64,000 nucleotides of DNA from Sellimonas caecigallum. Its GTDB lineage: Bacteria > Bacillota > Clostridia > Lachnospirales > Lachnospiraceae. Below the pieces are notes generated by a model that was given only the letters and a program-made list of their open reading frames with translations, searched no databases and was not told the DNA's origin. Below are positions 57,802 to 64,000 of the stretch, in pieces (the stretch's first letter is position 1; every line of letters begins with the position of its first letter). The stretch lies in contig NZ_VIRV01000002.1 of assembly GCF_019754295.1 (NCBI RefSeq), forward strand, positions 62,001 to 126,000. The letters are read 5' to 3'. A program made the position numbers and the translations under genes.

Positions 57802-57830
57802 TTGCATTTTTGTCCTCCATGATGTATGAT
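57802..57830 (+). promoter_or_regulatory. Promoter of second AraC gene
   Basis: TTGCAT (57802-57807) and TATGAT (57825-57830) are separated by 17 bases. On the opposite strand, direct repeats AAAATGCA (13 bases apart) precede a possible TACAAT -10 for the nucleotidyltransferase operon. Confidence 0.55.
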
Positions 57831-57873
57831 AAAATCAAACGAAAGAAACGGTAAGATAAAGAGAGGTGTCATC

Positions 57874-58794
57874 ATGGAATACCAGGGTATTGTTTTCCGC
57901 AAAGAATTACAGATCAACGAAATTTTCTCCCTCCACTACTTTGAATATATGAGTGACTTTTCTTTTCCCGGGGAGTCCCATGATTTTTGGGAGTTCGTGT
58001 GCGTAGACAAGGGAGAAGTGCTGATCGGAGCCGGGGATAAGACCCATGTGTTAAAACGCGGGGAGATCGTTTTTCATGAACCGAATGAATTTCACTGGGT
58101 CAGGGCAAACGGGAGCATCGCCCCAAATCTGATCGTCATTTCTTTCTCCTGCCAAAGCCCGCTTATGGATTTTTTCCGCGGGAAGATCCTCCATGTGGAC
58201 GATGCGGCGCGGGGGCTTCTGGCCAAACTGATCACAGAGGCCAATCTTTTTCTGGAAGGCAGGCTGGACGATCCATACCAGACAGTCCTTGTCGCAAAAC
58301 AGGAGGCACCTGCCGCATCCGGACAGCTCATCCAGATTTATCTCGAGGAGCTTTTAATCTATCTTTACCGCAAGTACAAAGAGTTCTCCGTCAAACAACC
58401 ACCGGAATCTTATGTCGGAAAACCGGATAAGACAATGAAAGAAAATACGGACACAGAAACATTCAACCGGATCGTCGAATATCTGAATCTCCATCTGTCT
58501 TCCCGCCTTACAATCGAAAAGATCTGTCGGGACAATCTCATCGGGAGATCACAGCTGCAGAAGATCTTTCAGAAAAAGAGCGGCCTTGGGATCATCGAGT
58601 ACTTTTCCCACATGAAGATCGACGCCGCGAAACAGATGATGCGCACCGGAAAGATGAATTTTACCCAGATATCCGAACACCTGGGATACACATCCATCCA
58701 CTATTTTTCGAGACAGTTTAAGAAAATGACCGGAATGACGCCGTCGGAGTATACCTTGTCCATCAAAGCCATGGCAGACAGAAAACTCAAATAA
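57874..58794 (+). CDS. AraC-family regulator, paralogue beside the nahK-galE operon
   Basis: 306 residues from ATG 57874 (AGAGAGG upstream; the longer frame includes its promoter). The sensor domain INEIFSLHYFEYMSDFSFPGESHDFWEFVCVDKG and HEPNEFHWVRA matches the regulator at 52934 closely, so the two arose by duplication. The C-terminal motifs are LTIEKICRDNLIGRSQLQKIFQKKSGLGIIEYFSHM and MNFTQISEHLGYTSIHYFSRQFKKMTGMTPSEY. It is divergent to the kinase operon and upstream of the second transporter genes, which are on the opposite strand and end toward it, and it probably controls the former. Confidence 0.9.
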   Translation: MEYQGIVFRKELQINEIFSLHYFEYMSDFSFPGESHDFWEFVCVDKGEVLIGAGDKTHVLKRGEIVFHEPNEFHWVRANGSIAPNLIVISFSCQSPLMDFFRGKILHVDDAARGLLAKLITEANLFLEGRLDDPYQTVLVAKQEAPAASGQLIQIYLEELLIYLYRKYKEFSVKQPPESYVGKPDKTMKENTDTETFNRIVEYLNLHLSSRLTIEKICRDNLIGRSQLQKIFQKKSGLGIIEYFSHMKIDAAKQMMRTGKMNFTQISEHLGYTSIHYFSRQFKKMTGMTPSEYTLSIKAMADRKLK

Positions 58795-58802
58795 AAAAAG
58801 CA

Positions 58803-58840
58803 AAAAGCGCCTCCCGCTTTTACGCGCGGAGACGCTTTTC
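58803..58840. terminator. Terminator between AraC gene and second transporter operon
   Basis: AAAAGCGCCTCC and GGAGACGCTTTT pair with one mismatch around a GC-rich loop. A and T tracts flank both sides, so it can serve both converging units. Confidence 0.78.
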
Positions 58841-58850
58841 ATTTACCGTA

Positions 58851-59021
58851 TTATTTATACCTGTGATTATAGATAAACAAAAGTGTCAGAAGTCCGATCA
58901 GACCTACCAGTTCCATCATCAGGCCGGTTGCACTGATATTCTTTTGTCCGATGATGATCAGGGCGAGGCATACGATAAAGACAATGACCATAATTACATT
59001 TCTTACGATATTCTTATTCAT
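58851..59021 (-). CDS. Membrane microprotein, DUF6903-like (56 aa)
   Basis: ATG 59021 follows AGGAGGGG, and the 56-residue product has two hydrophobic helices: VIMVIVFIVCLALIIIGQKN, then GLMMELVGLIGLLTLLFIYN, ending HRYK. This is the pattern I recall for DUF6903, a small protein family found at the end of CUT1 transporter operons in Lachnospiraceae. It lies 13 bases after the MalG-type permease on the same strand and has no separate promoter. It may stabilise the permeases, but no function is known to me. It is too short for usual gene finders. Confidence 0.75.
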   Translation of the reverse strand: MNKNIVRNVIMVIVFIVCLALIIIGQKNISATGLMMELVGLIGLLTLLFIYNHRYK

Positions 59022-59034
59022 TACCATTCCCCTC

Positions 59035-59907
59035 CTAACCTTTCAGTCCGCCGAGTGTCATACCTTCTGTCAGACGTTTCTGTACACAGATGTAGAAGAT
59101 CAGTACCGGAAGCATTACGATAACAAGACCTGCGTACATGATACCATAGTTGGTCGCTGTTCTTTCTACTGCCATCAGGTTCTTAAGTCCCATCGCCAGT
59201 GTTCCGTGTTCATCCATCAATGTGTATGCGATGATGTACTCGTTCCAGAATGTAAGGAAGTTGAAAAGGAGCACTGTGATGATGCTTGGTTTTGCCATCG
59301 GGATCATGATCTTTACCATCGTCTTAAAGTAACTGCATCCGTCGATGTACGCCGCTTCTTCGAATCCCCTCGGAAGTGTCTTAAAGTAACTGCTCAGAAG
59401 ATAGATCGTAAACGGCAGGTGGCAGGATGCGTAGATCAGGGCCAGTATAAACCGGTTATCCAGGAAGAACTGGAATCCAAGGGCCGTATCCCAATCGCTC
59501 AACATCAGGAAGATCGGAACTACGATGTAGTTCACATTGATAAAGAGTCCTGCCATGAAGATGATGTTCAGGATCTTGTTTCCTCTGAACTTAAATCTGG
59601 ACAGTACATATGCTGCCGGAAGGGCGATCACAAGGATCAGTACCAACGCCAGCACTGTGACCAGAATTGTATTGAAGAGGAACTCTCCCATCTGGGCATC
59701 CTGGAACGCTACCTGATAGTTCTGTACAAACCATTTCTTCGGAAGTGCCCACGGATTTGTGCCTTTACCTATGAACTCAGAATTCTGCTTGAAGCTTGCC
59801 ATGAATACCCAGGCCACAGGTACGATGATGGAAATCGCCAGAACGATGAGGGCTATGTAGATGACAACTTTACTTACGATATTACCTGGTTTTTTGTGTT
59901 TATTCAT
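59035..59907 (-). CDS. CUT1 sugar ABC transporter permease (MalG type), second system
   Basis: 290 residues with six membrane helices and the EAA loop EEAAYIDGCSYFKTMVKIMIPMAKP; the C-terminal tail RLTEGMTLGGLKG is typical. GAAGGAGGG precedes ATG 59907. It pairs with the permease 18 bases upstream, and the DUF6903-like microprotein follows. As in the first system, no ATPase gene is present. The nearby kinase, nucleotidyltransferase and GalE genes suggest galacto-N-biose, lacto-N-biose or free hexosamine as the substrate. Confidence 0.92.
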   Translation of the reverse strand: MNKHKKPGNIVSKVVIYIALIVLAISIIVPVAWVFMASFKQNSEFIGKGTNPWALPKKWFVQNYQVAFQDAQMGEFLFNTILVTVLALVLILVIALPAAYVLSRFKFRGNKILNIIFMAGLFINVNYIVVPIFLMLSDWDTALGFQFFLDNRFILALIYASCHLPFTIYLLSSYFKTLPRGFEEAAYIDGCSYFKTMVKIMIPMAKPSIITVLLFNFLTFWNEYIIAYTLMDEHGTLAMGLKNLMAVERTATNYGIMYAGLVIVMLPVLIFYICVQKRLTEGMTLGGLKG

Positions 59908-59925
59908 ATCTCTGTGCCCTCCTTC

Positions 59926-60816
59926 CTACATTTCATAGACTTCTCTGTCTGTGATCTTGTTTACAATAGCTGCTAAAATGAACGAGAACAGGAATACGAC
60001 CACGCCGATTGCCATACCGTATCCATATGCTCCGTTCCCATATGCCTGTTTGTACATATAGTTCAGGAATACTTCCGTCTTCCCGTTCGGACCTCCGTCC
60101 GTCATGATCTGTACGAACAGGAAGCTTAAGTTAATCGTACTGATGATGTAGAATGTCAAAGTTGTCCTGATATTTGTCCAGATCAGCGGAAGCGTCACTG
60201 AGAAAAATGTATGGATCTCTGATGATCCGTCCAGAGATGCCGCTTCATACAGATCTTCCGGGATCGCGGACATTCCGGACATATACATTACCATGTAGTA
60301 TCCGATCGCCTGCCATACAAGAGCAAAGATGACGGAATAGATTACAATGTCCGGCTCTCCCATCCACTTGTGTGTCAGTCCGTCCAGGTGGATTGCTTCC
60401 AGGAAAGTATTGAGAAGACCGTTGCTCGGATCATAGATCGCTCCGAAGATACCGCCGATAACAACGATACTCAAAATATTCGGTATGTAGAAAATAACAC
60501 GGAAGAAATTTTTTCCCTTGAATTTTCCCCGTGACAAAAGCGCTGCAAATAAAATTGCCAGCACGATCGTACAGATCATTACGAGTACGATGATCAGAAT
60601 CGTGTTCTGCATGGCTTCGAGGAAGTTTTTATCTTCCATCAGTGTCTTAAAGTTCGAAAGTCCCACAAATTCGCTTGTATTCGTGATCGCGCCCATGCGG
60701 AACAGGGACATCTTAAATACATTGATCGTCGGATAGAAGATGAAGATCGCTACGAGGATCACTGCCGGCGCAAGACAGGCCAGCACAAATCTTCTCTGAG
60801 ATTTCGCTCTGTTCAT
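59926..60816 (-). CDS. CUT1 sugar ABC transporter permease (MalF type), second system
   Basis: 296 residues with six membrane helices and the EAA loop YEAASLDGSSEIHTFFSVTLPLIWT. AGAAGGAGGG precedes ATG 60816. The gene follows the binding-protein gene after 79 bases that hold a hairpin, so permease expression is probably lower than that of the binding protein. Confidence 0.92.
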   Translation of the reverse strand: MNRAKSQRRFVLACLAPAVILVAIFIFYPTINVFKMSLFRMGAITNTSEFVGLSNFKTLMEDKNFLEAMQNTILIIVLVMICTIVLAILFAALLSRGKFKGKNFFRVIFYIPNILSIVVIGGIFGAIYDPSNGLLNTFLEAIHLDGLTHKWMGEPDIVIYSVIFALVWQAIGYYMVMYMSGMSAIPEDLYEAASLDGSSEIHTFFSVTLPLIWTNIRTTLTFYIISTINLSFLFVQIMTDGGPNGKTEVFLNYMYKQAYGNGAYGYGMAIGVVVFLFSFILAAIVNKITDREVYEM

Positions 60817-60837
60817 TTTTTCCCTCCTTCTCTTTTA

Positions 60838-60867
60838 AAAACGGTGAGTTGTCGCAACTCACCGTTT
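60838..60867 (-). terminator. Intra-operon hairpin between binding protein and permeases
   Basis: A 13-base perfect stem (AAACGGTGAGTTG with CAACTCACCGTTT, four-base loop) is followed on the minus strand by TTAAAAG. Such partial terminators commonly give excess binding protein over permeases. Confidence 0.8.
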
Positions 60868-60895
60868 ATTACTCTAGTATCAAATCCTGTTCGGC

Positions 60896-62281
60896 TTATT
60901 CCATGTTATCTGCACATTTTTTCCATGTGTCGACAAGCTGGTTCTGCCAGTCTTCTACTGTCATATCTCCAGTATTGATGGACTCTACTGCGCCGTATAC
61001 ATTCTTCTTCATATCGAGGCCTTCGATCGGTTTTGTTGTAGCCCATGTACCTGTTACAGATACAACGTCTTCTGCTGCGGATGCTGCATATACGTCTTTT
61101 GTTGTTCCTTCCGGAAGTTTGTCAGCTGCTCCCTTGACCGGTGCAACGATTGGTGCAGGTGTTGTCTCTTTTGTCTCTTTGTTTGTCGTTGTATTGTTTA
61201 ACAGAATATCAACAACTGTATCAGAATACATAAATTTAACGAATTCTTTTGCAAGTTCCATGTTCGGAGCTTCCTTCGGGATCCACATCTGTTCTGTGAA
61301 CATGTAAACAGCCTGTGTTGTATCTCCAGACCACTTCGGCGCCGGCATCATACCCCAGGAGAATTCCTTCGGTGTGGAAGCTGCCATTTCTCCGATAACC
61401 CAGTTTCCGTTTGGCATGAAAAGTGCTTTTCCGTCGATCACGTTCTGCTGGTTGATCTTGAATCCGCCGTCTGCGTTTGCATTGGCAACTGTGTCTTCCT
61501 GTGTGTAATCCGGAGTCACAAGTTTACCAAGTGTATCAAGCACTTTCTGTCCTGCTTCGGATGTCCATGTATCTGCATCGTATTTTAATGCCTTGTTGTA
61601 AAAGTCCATTCCGCCTGCCTGTTCGAGCATTGTGTACATTGTCGCATCCAGGTATCCTGCCTGCGGGAATGTGAAGAGGGAAACCCCATCTTTCTTTGCC
61701 TGGTCTCCAAGTGCAAAGAACTCATCCCAGTTTGTCGGAAGTGTGTATTTTGCATTGTCTCCTTCAAAAAGATTCTTATTGTACCAGAATCCTGTCGGTG
61801 TGTAGAAGATCGGTGCAAGATAGATTTTTCCGTCTCCGTAAGGCTGAGCGTCTGTACCATCAAGGATACCGTCGATCAGTCTGCCTCTTAACTCATCGTC
61901 AAACACGTCTGAGATGTCTTCCACTGCATTTTCTTTCAGCATGTTTTCCGTAAATCCGCTTTCCTGTCCGAGATTGTAGTATACAACGTCCGGATAATCT
62001 TTATTCTTGATGTTCTTTGTGAGATCCTGATCAAGTTCAGAAGAAATCTGCAGTTCTACTTTAACTCCTTCGTTTTCTTTTTCGAATGCTGCAGCGATAT
62101 CTTTCCAGATCTGTTCTCCGTTACCACCATTGAAAGCAGCTACTTTCAGGACATTTTCGTCTCCGCTCTTGTCTGATCCGCCTTCATCATTAGACTTGCT
62201 TCCACATCCAGCCAGCGCTGTCACTGTCATGGCAGAAACAAGAGATAAAGCAACCAGTTTCTTTACCTTTTTCATTTTCAT
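60896..62281 (-). CDS. CUT1 sugar-binding lipoprotein, second system
   Basis: 461 residues with a lipobox (VTALAGCGSK, Cys near residue 26) and the binding fold: NVLKVAAFNGGNGEQIWKDIAAAFEKENEGV, YPDVVYYNLGQESG, IYLAPIFYTPTGFWYNKNLF, ALFMPNGNWVIGEMA, and C-terminal VYGAVESINTGDMTVEDWQNQLVDTW. It resembles N-acetylglucosamine/chito- or lacto-N-biose-type binding proteins in style, but the ligand is an inference. GAGAGGAG precedes ATG 62281. It is the first gene of the operon and has a leader with a hairpin. Confidence 0.92.
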   Translation of the reverse strand: MKMKKVKKLVALSLVSAMTVTALAGCGSKSNDEGGSDKSGDENVLKVAAFNGGNGEQIWKDIAAAFEKENEGVKVELQISSELDQDLTKNIKNKDYPDVVYYNLGQESGFTENMLKENAVEDISDVFDDELRGRLIDGILDGTDAQPYGDGKIYLAPIFYTPTGFWYNKNLFEGDNAKYTLPTNWDEFFALGDQAKKDGVSLFTFPQAGYLDATMYTMLEQAGGMDFYNKALKYDADTWTSEAGQKVLDTLGKLVTPDYTQEDTVANANADGGFKINQQNVIDGKALFMPNGNWVIGEMAASTPKEFSWGMMPAPKWSGDTTQAVYMFTEQMWIPKEAPNMELAKEFVKFMYSDTVVDILLNNTTTNKETKETTPAPIVAPVKGAADKLPEGTTKDVYAASAAEDVVSVTGTWATTKPIEGLDMKKNVYGAVESINTGDMTVEDWQNQLVDTWKKCADNME

Positions 62282-62330
62282 AATTAATCTCCTCTCTGCT
62301 GTCGATGCCCCCAGCTTAACTCCTTGGCAC

Positions 62331-62461
62331 GTACGGCTGCATCACTTGCCGTACCCTTTCGTTTTATATGTCTAAATTATAGCTCGAATGCCGGGACGTT
62401 TCTATCTTTCTATTGCTCTCTTTTTTATAAATCTTGCTTTTTTTGTGCATTTTATGTATTA
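62331..62461 (-). promoter_or_regulatory. Promoter, AraC-type repeats and 5' hairpin of second transporter operon
   Basis: On the minus strand TATAAT (plus 62376-62381) has no good -35 at 17 bases (TAGAAA). Upstream, AGCAA repeats lie exactly 21 bases apart, as for two AraC half-sites on one face of the helix. Just after the expected start point GTACGGC (plus 62348-62354) pairs with GCCGTAC (62331-62337), a 5' hairpin that could protect the mRNA. Confidence 0.5.
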
Positions 62462-62557
62462 TATTGTTAAATCATTGCCGCTTACACAAACATTTTGAAC
62501 AATATAGTTATCTGTATATTTCAGGAACTTTAAAGAAATAAAGGAGAAATTGTATCT

Positions 62558-63400
62558 ATGAGCAACAGACATTACCCTGTAAAAGAAACCGATATACGTA
62601 AACTGAACTCAAAACTGCTTTCCATTTCTTACGCAAAAGACGAAGGCGACTGGACTAATATCCTTCACACCCACCATTTTACCGAGCTTCTTCTCGTGGT
62701 AGACGGAAAAGGGTCTTTCCTTTTTGGCACGGAAAACCACCCCATCAAGCCGGGCGATCTGGTCATCATTCCACCTTACACGGAACACACGGAGCAGTCT
62801 TCCAAAGATACGCCCCTTGAGTACTATGTCCTTGGAATCGACGGAATCTCATTTATGGACTCTGCCAACCCGACCGGGCAGATTCTCTGTAACTTCAAGA
62901 ACGATCCAAGTATCCTGGAGCTGTTTCGCCAGATGCTCTTTGAGATCCGAACTTTACAATATGGGTCTGAAGCAATCTGCCAGCATCTTCTGGAAATCCT
63001 GATCCTCAAGATCATACGCACGTGGAAACTCGTTCCTGTTCCGATCAGTTCCATAAAAATGACAAAAGAATGTATGCAGATCAAGGAATATCTGGACACT
63101 AATTATGCACAGCATATTACCTTAGATACGCTTACCGCCCTGACACATATGAATAAATATTATATGGTGCATTCTTTTACGAAATATACCGGGCTCTCCC
63201 CGATCCAGTATCTGAATCAGCAGAGGCTTAAGACAGCCTGCCGGCTCCTGGAATCCTTCAACTATTCCATCGCACAGATTTCTTCGCTGACAGGCTTTTC
63301 GTCCCAGTCTTATTTTACACAGACATTCCGGAAAGCTTATGGTATGACTCCCATCAAATACCGACAGACACGCAGCCTTCCGAAAAAAGAAAAAGATTGA
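62558..63400 (+). CDS. AraC-family regulator, divergent to second transporter
   Basis: 280 residues. The sensor part (ILHTHHFTELLLVVDGKGSFLF, then GDLVIIPPYTEHTEQSS) is a cupin-like AraC arm different from the other two regulators of this region. The DNA-binding part is ITLDTLTALTHMNKYYMVHSFTKYTGLSPIQYLNQQR and YSIAQISSLTGFSSQSYFTQTFRKAYGMTPIKYR. AAAGGAGAA precedes ATG 62558. It is divergent from the second binding-protein gene and is the probable activator at the 21-base repeats. Its stop lies two bases from the convergent TSUP gene. Confidence 0.9.
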   Translation: MSNRHYPVKETDIRKLNSKLLSISYAKDEGDWTNILHTHHFTELLLVVDGKGSFLFGTENHPIKPGDLVIIPPYTEHTEQSSKDTPLEYYVLGIDGISFMDSANPTGQILCNFKNDPSILELFRQMLFEIRTLQYGSEAICQHLLEILILKIIRTWKLVPVPISSIKMTKECMQIKEYLDTNYAQHITLDTLTALTHMNKYYMVHSFTKYTGLSPIQYLNQQRLKTACRLLESFNYSIAQISSLTGFSSQSYFTQTFRKAYGMTPIKYRQTRSLPKKEKD

Positions 63401-63402
63401 CC

Positions 63403-64000
63403 CTACGCCATGCCGAACTTCACAGCATTGTAGATATTGATGCAGATGATGACTGCCATCAGAAAAATGAAAAGTTTATTGACATTTTCTTCGCTGATCT
63501 TTTTGTTGATCCTGCTGCCGATAGTTCCGCCAAGGATCCCTCCAACGACCATAACGATGAAGTAAACAGCCTTCACATCCGGCACGGTCCCGGTAACGAT
63601 CGTCTGTATCAGGCTTGTAATCTGCGAAAACATGATAATGTAAAGGGAACTAAGGGCCGCCTCCTTCGTGGACATGGAAAAGAAATATGCCAACACCACA
63701 AGATTGATCGGTCCTCCGCCGATTCCAAGGAAGCTGGACATGATGCCGAGGATAATACCTATGATGACACACACCCATATCTGTCGGCATTGTCTTGTCC
63801 GGATTTTGTTCTTATATATCGTGTATACAAGTGTCCCAAGTGTAATGAGGATCAATACAATGGCCTGAGTCATCCCTACAAGATTCTCATTTCCCACCGT
63901 CTTCTTCAAGGCCTGGAACATACTTTTCCCAAGGACACCTCCTACAGCAGCCCCTATGGCCAGAGCTGTGGCAATCTTCACATTGAGCTTTGTGGACTTA
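63403..64000 (-). CDS. TauE/SafE (TSUP) family membrane protein, partial at window edge
   Basis: The frame is open to the right edge (KSTKLNVKIA... before the GTG at 63981), so the true start lies outside and about 199 C-terminal residues are seen. At least five hydrophobic helices and the family motif SSFLGIGGGPINLVVL, followed by ALSSLYIIMFSQ and GGILGGTIGSRI, place it with TSUP transporters, which move sulfite, sulfonates or other organic anions. The first half-repeat is off the window. It does not appear to be tied to the glycan genes. Confidence 0.85.
   Translation of the reverse strand, partial: KSTKLNVKIATALAIGAAVGGVLGKSMFQALKKTVGNENLVGMTQAIVLILITLGTLVYTIYKNKIRTRQCRQIWVCVIIGIILGIMSSFLGIGGGPINLVVLAYFFSMSTKEAALSSLYIIMFSQITSLIQTIVTGTVPDVKAVYFIVMVVGGILGGTIGSRINKKISEENVNKLFIFLMAVIICINIYNAVKFGMA

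Noticed and set aside
58951-59976. 341-codon plus-strand open frame opposite a permease gene
   Set aside because: It is antisense to a clear MalG-type permease. The His/Cys-rich product is the usual complement of hydrophobic codons.
1-64000. CRISPR arrays, rRNA, tRNA, intact insertion sequences or prophage
   Set aside because: I saw no regular spaced repeats, no cloverleaf-like sequence between genes, no transposase or integrase frame, and no phage structural genes; the holin-like gene alone does not show a prophage. A tRNA or Rfam scan would be needed to exclude small RNAs.

Overview
The window looks like chromosome from a spore-forming, low-to-moderate G+C Firmicute of the Lachnospiraceae type, a gut commensal. 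The reasons are CotF-like coat proteins, clostridial-type agrBD, a gdpP-rplI-dnaB block, mutS2, a 2[4Fe-4S] ferredoxin, FeoAB and CUT1 sugar transporters controlled by AraC proteins. I cannot name a species. I saw no rRNA, tRNA, CRISPR array or intact insertion sequence.

1-13 kb is an accessory stretch with several broken genes. A partial GT2 glycosyltransferase and a DUF2142 fragment (minus strand) abut an agrC kinase fragment (plus strand) at about 1.59 kb, and both have lost their N-terminal parts. A small agrD gene, agrB and a UviB/BhlA holin-like gene follow. Next comes a MarR regulator with a clear promoter and operator, in front of an ABC exporter pair whose first gene is frameshifted and truncated. 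An Lsa-like ABC-F gene follows, with a promoter, a three-codon uORF and an attenuator hairpin in its leader, plus a co-transcribed P-loop protein.

8.7-16.3 kb holds two same-strand, about 88% identical 578-residue acyl-CoA-synthetase-like genes. They flank a GNAT, a divergent HxlR/flavin reductase pair, and an ABC-2 exporter that still carries the first codons of a lost TetR gene.

16.5-41 kb is mostly conserved backbone: coat proteins, a nitrilase-family hydrolase, rlmD, yhaM, an HtrA-like pseudoprotease, mutS2 with a two-component system, an orphan sugar-binding lipoprotein, ferredoxin, MerR, dnaB-rplI-gdpP, DUF624, feoAB, an XRE protein with decapeptide repeats, and a COG4586-type ABC system.

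41-64 kb is a glycan utilisation region. A GH31 enzyme (probable alpha-N-acetylgalactosaminidase type, with FN3, CBM32, dockerin-like and cohesin-like domains) and a GH129 alpha-N-acetylgalactosaminidase flank a CUT1 transporter and a Gfo/Idh oxidoreductase. A kinase resembling N-acetylhexosamine 1-kinase, a sugar-nucleotidyltransferase and GalE then form a route from GalNAc to UDP-GalNAc to UDP-GlcNAc. A second CUT1 transporter carries a 56-residue membrane microprotein. Three AraC regulators are interspersed. The GH129 and Gfo/Idh promoters carry the same 11-base box at the same distance from the -10 element. The inferred theme is recovery of GalNAc from mucin O-glycans. A Phd/ParE toxin-antitoxin pair inside this region has a toxin with an internal deletion.
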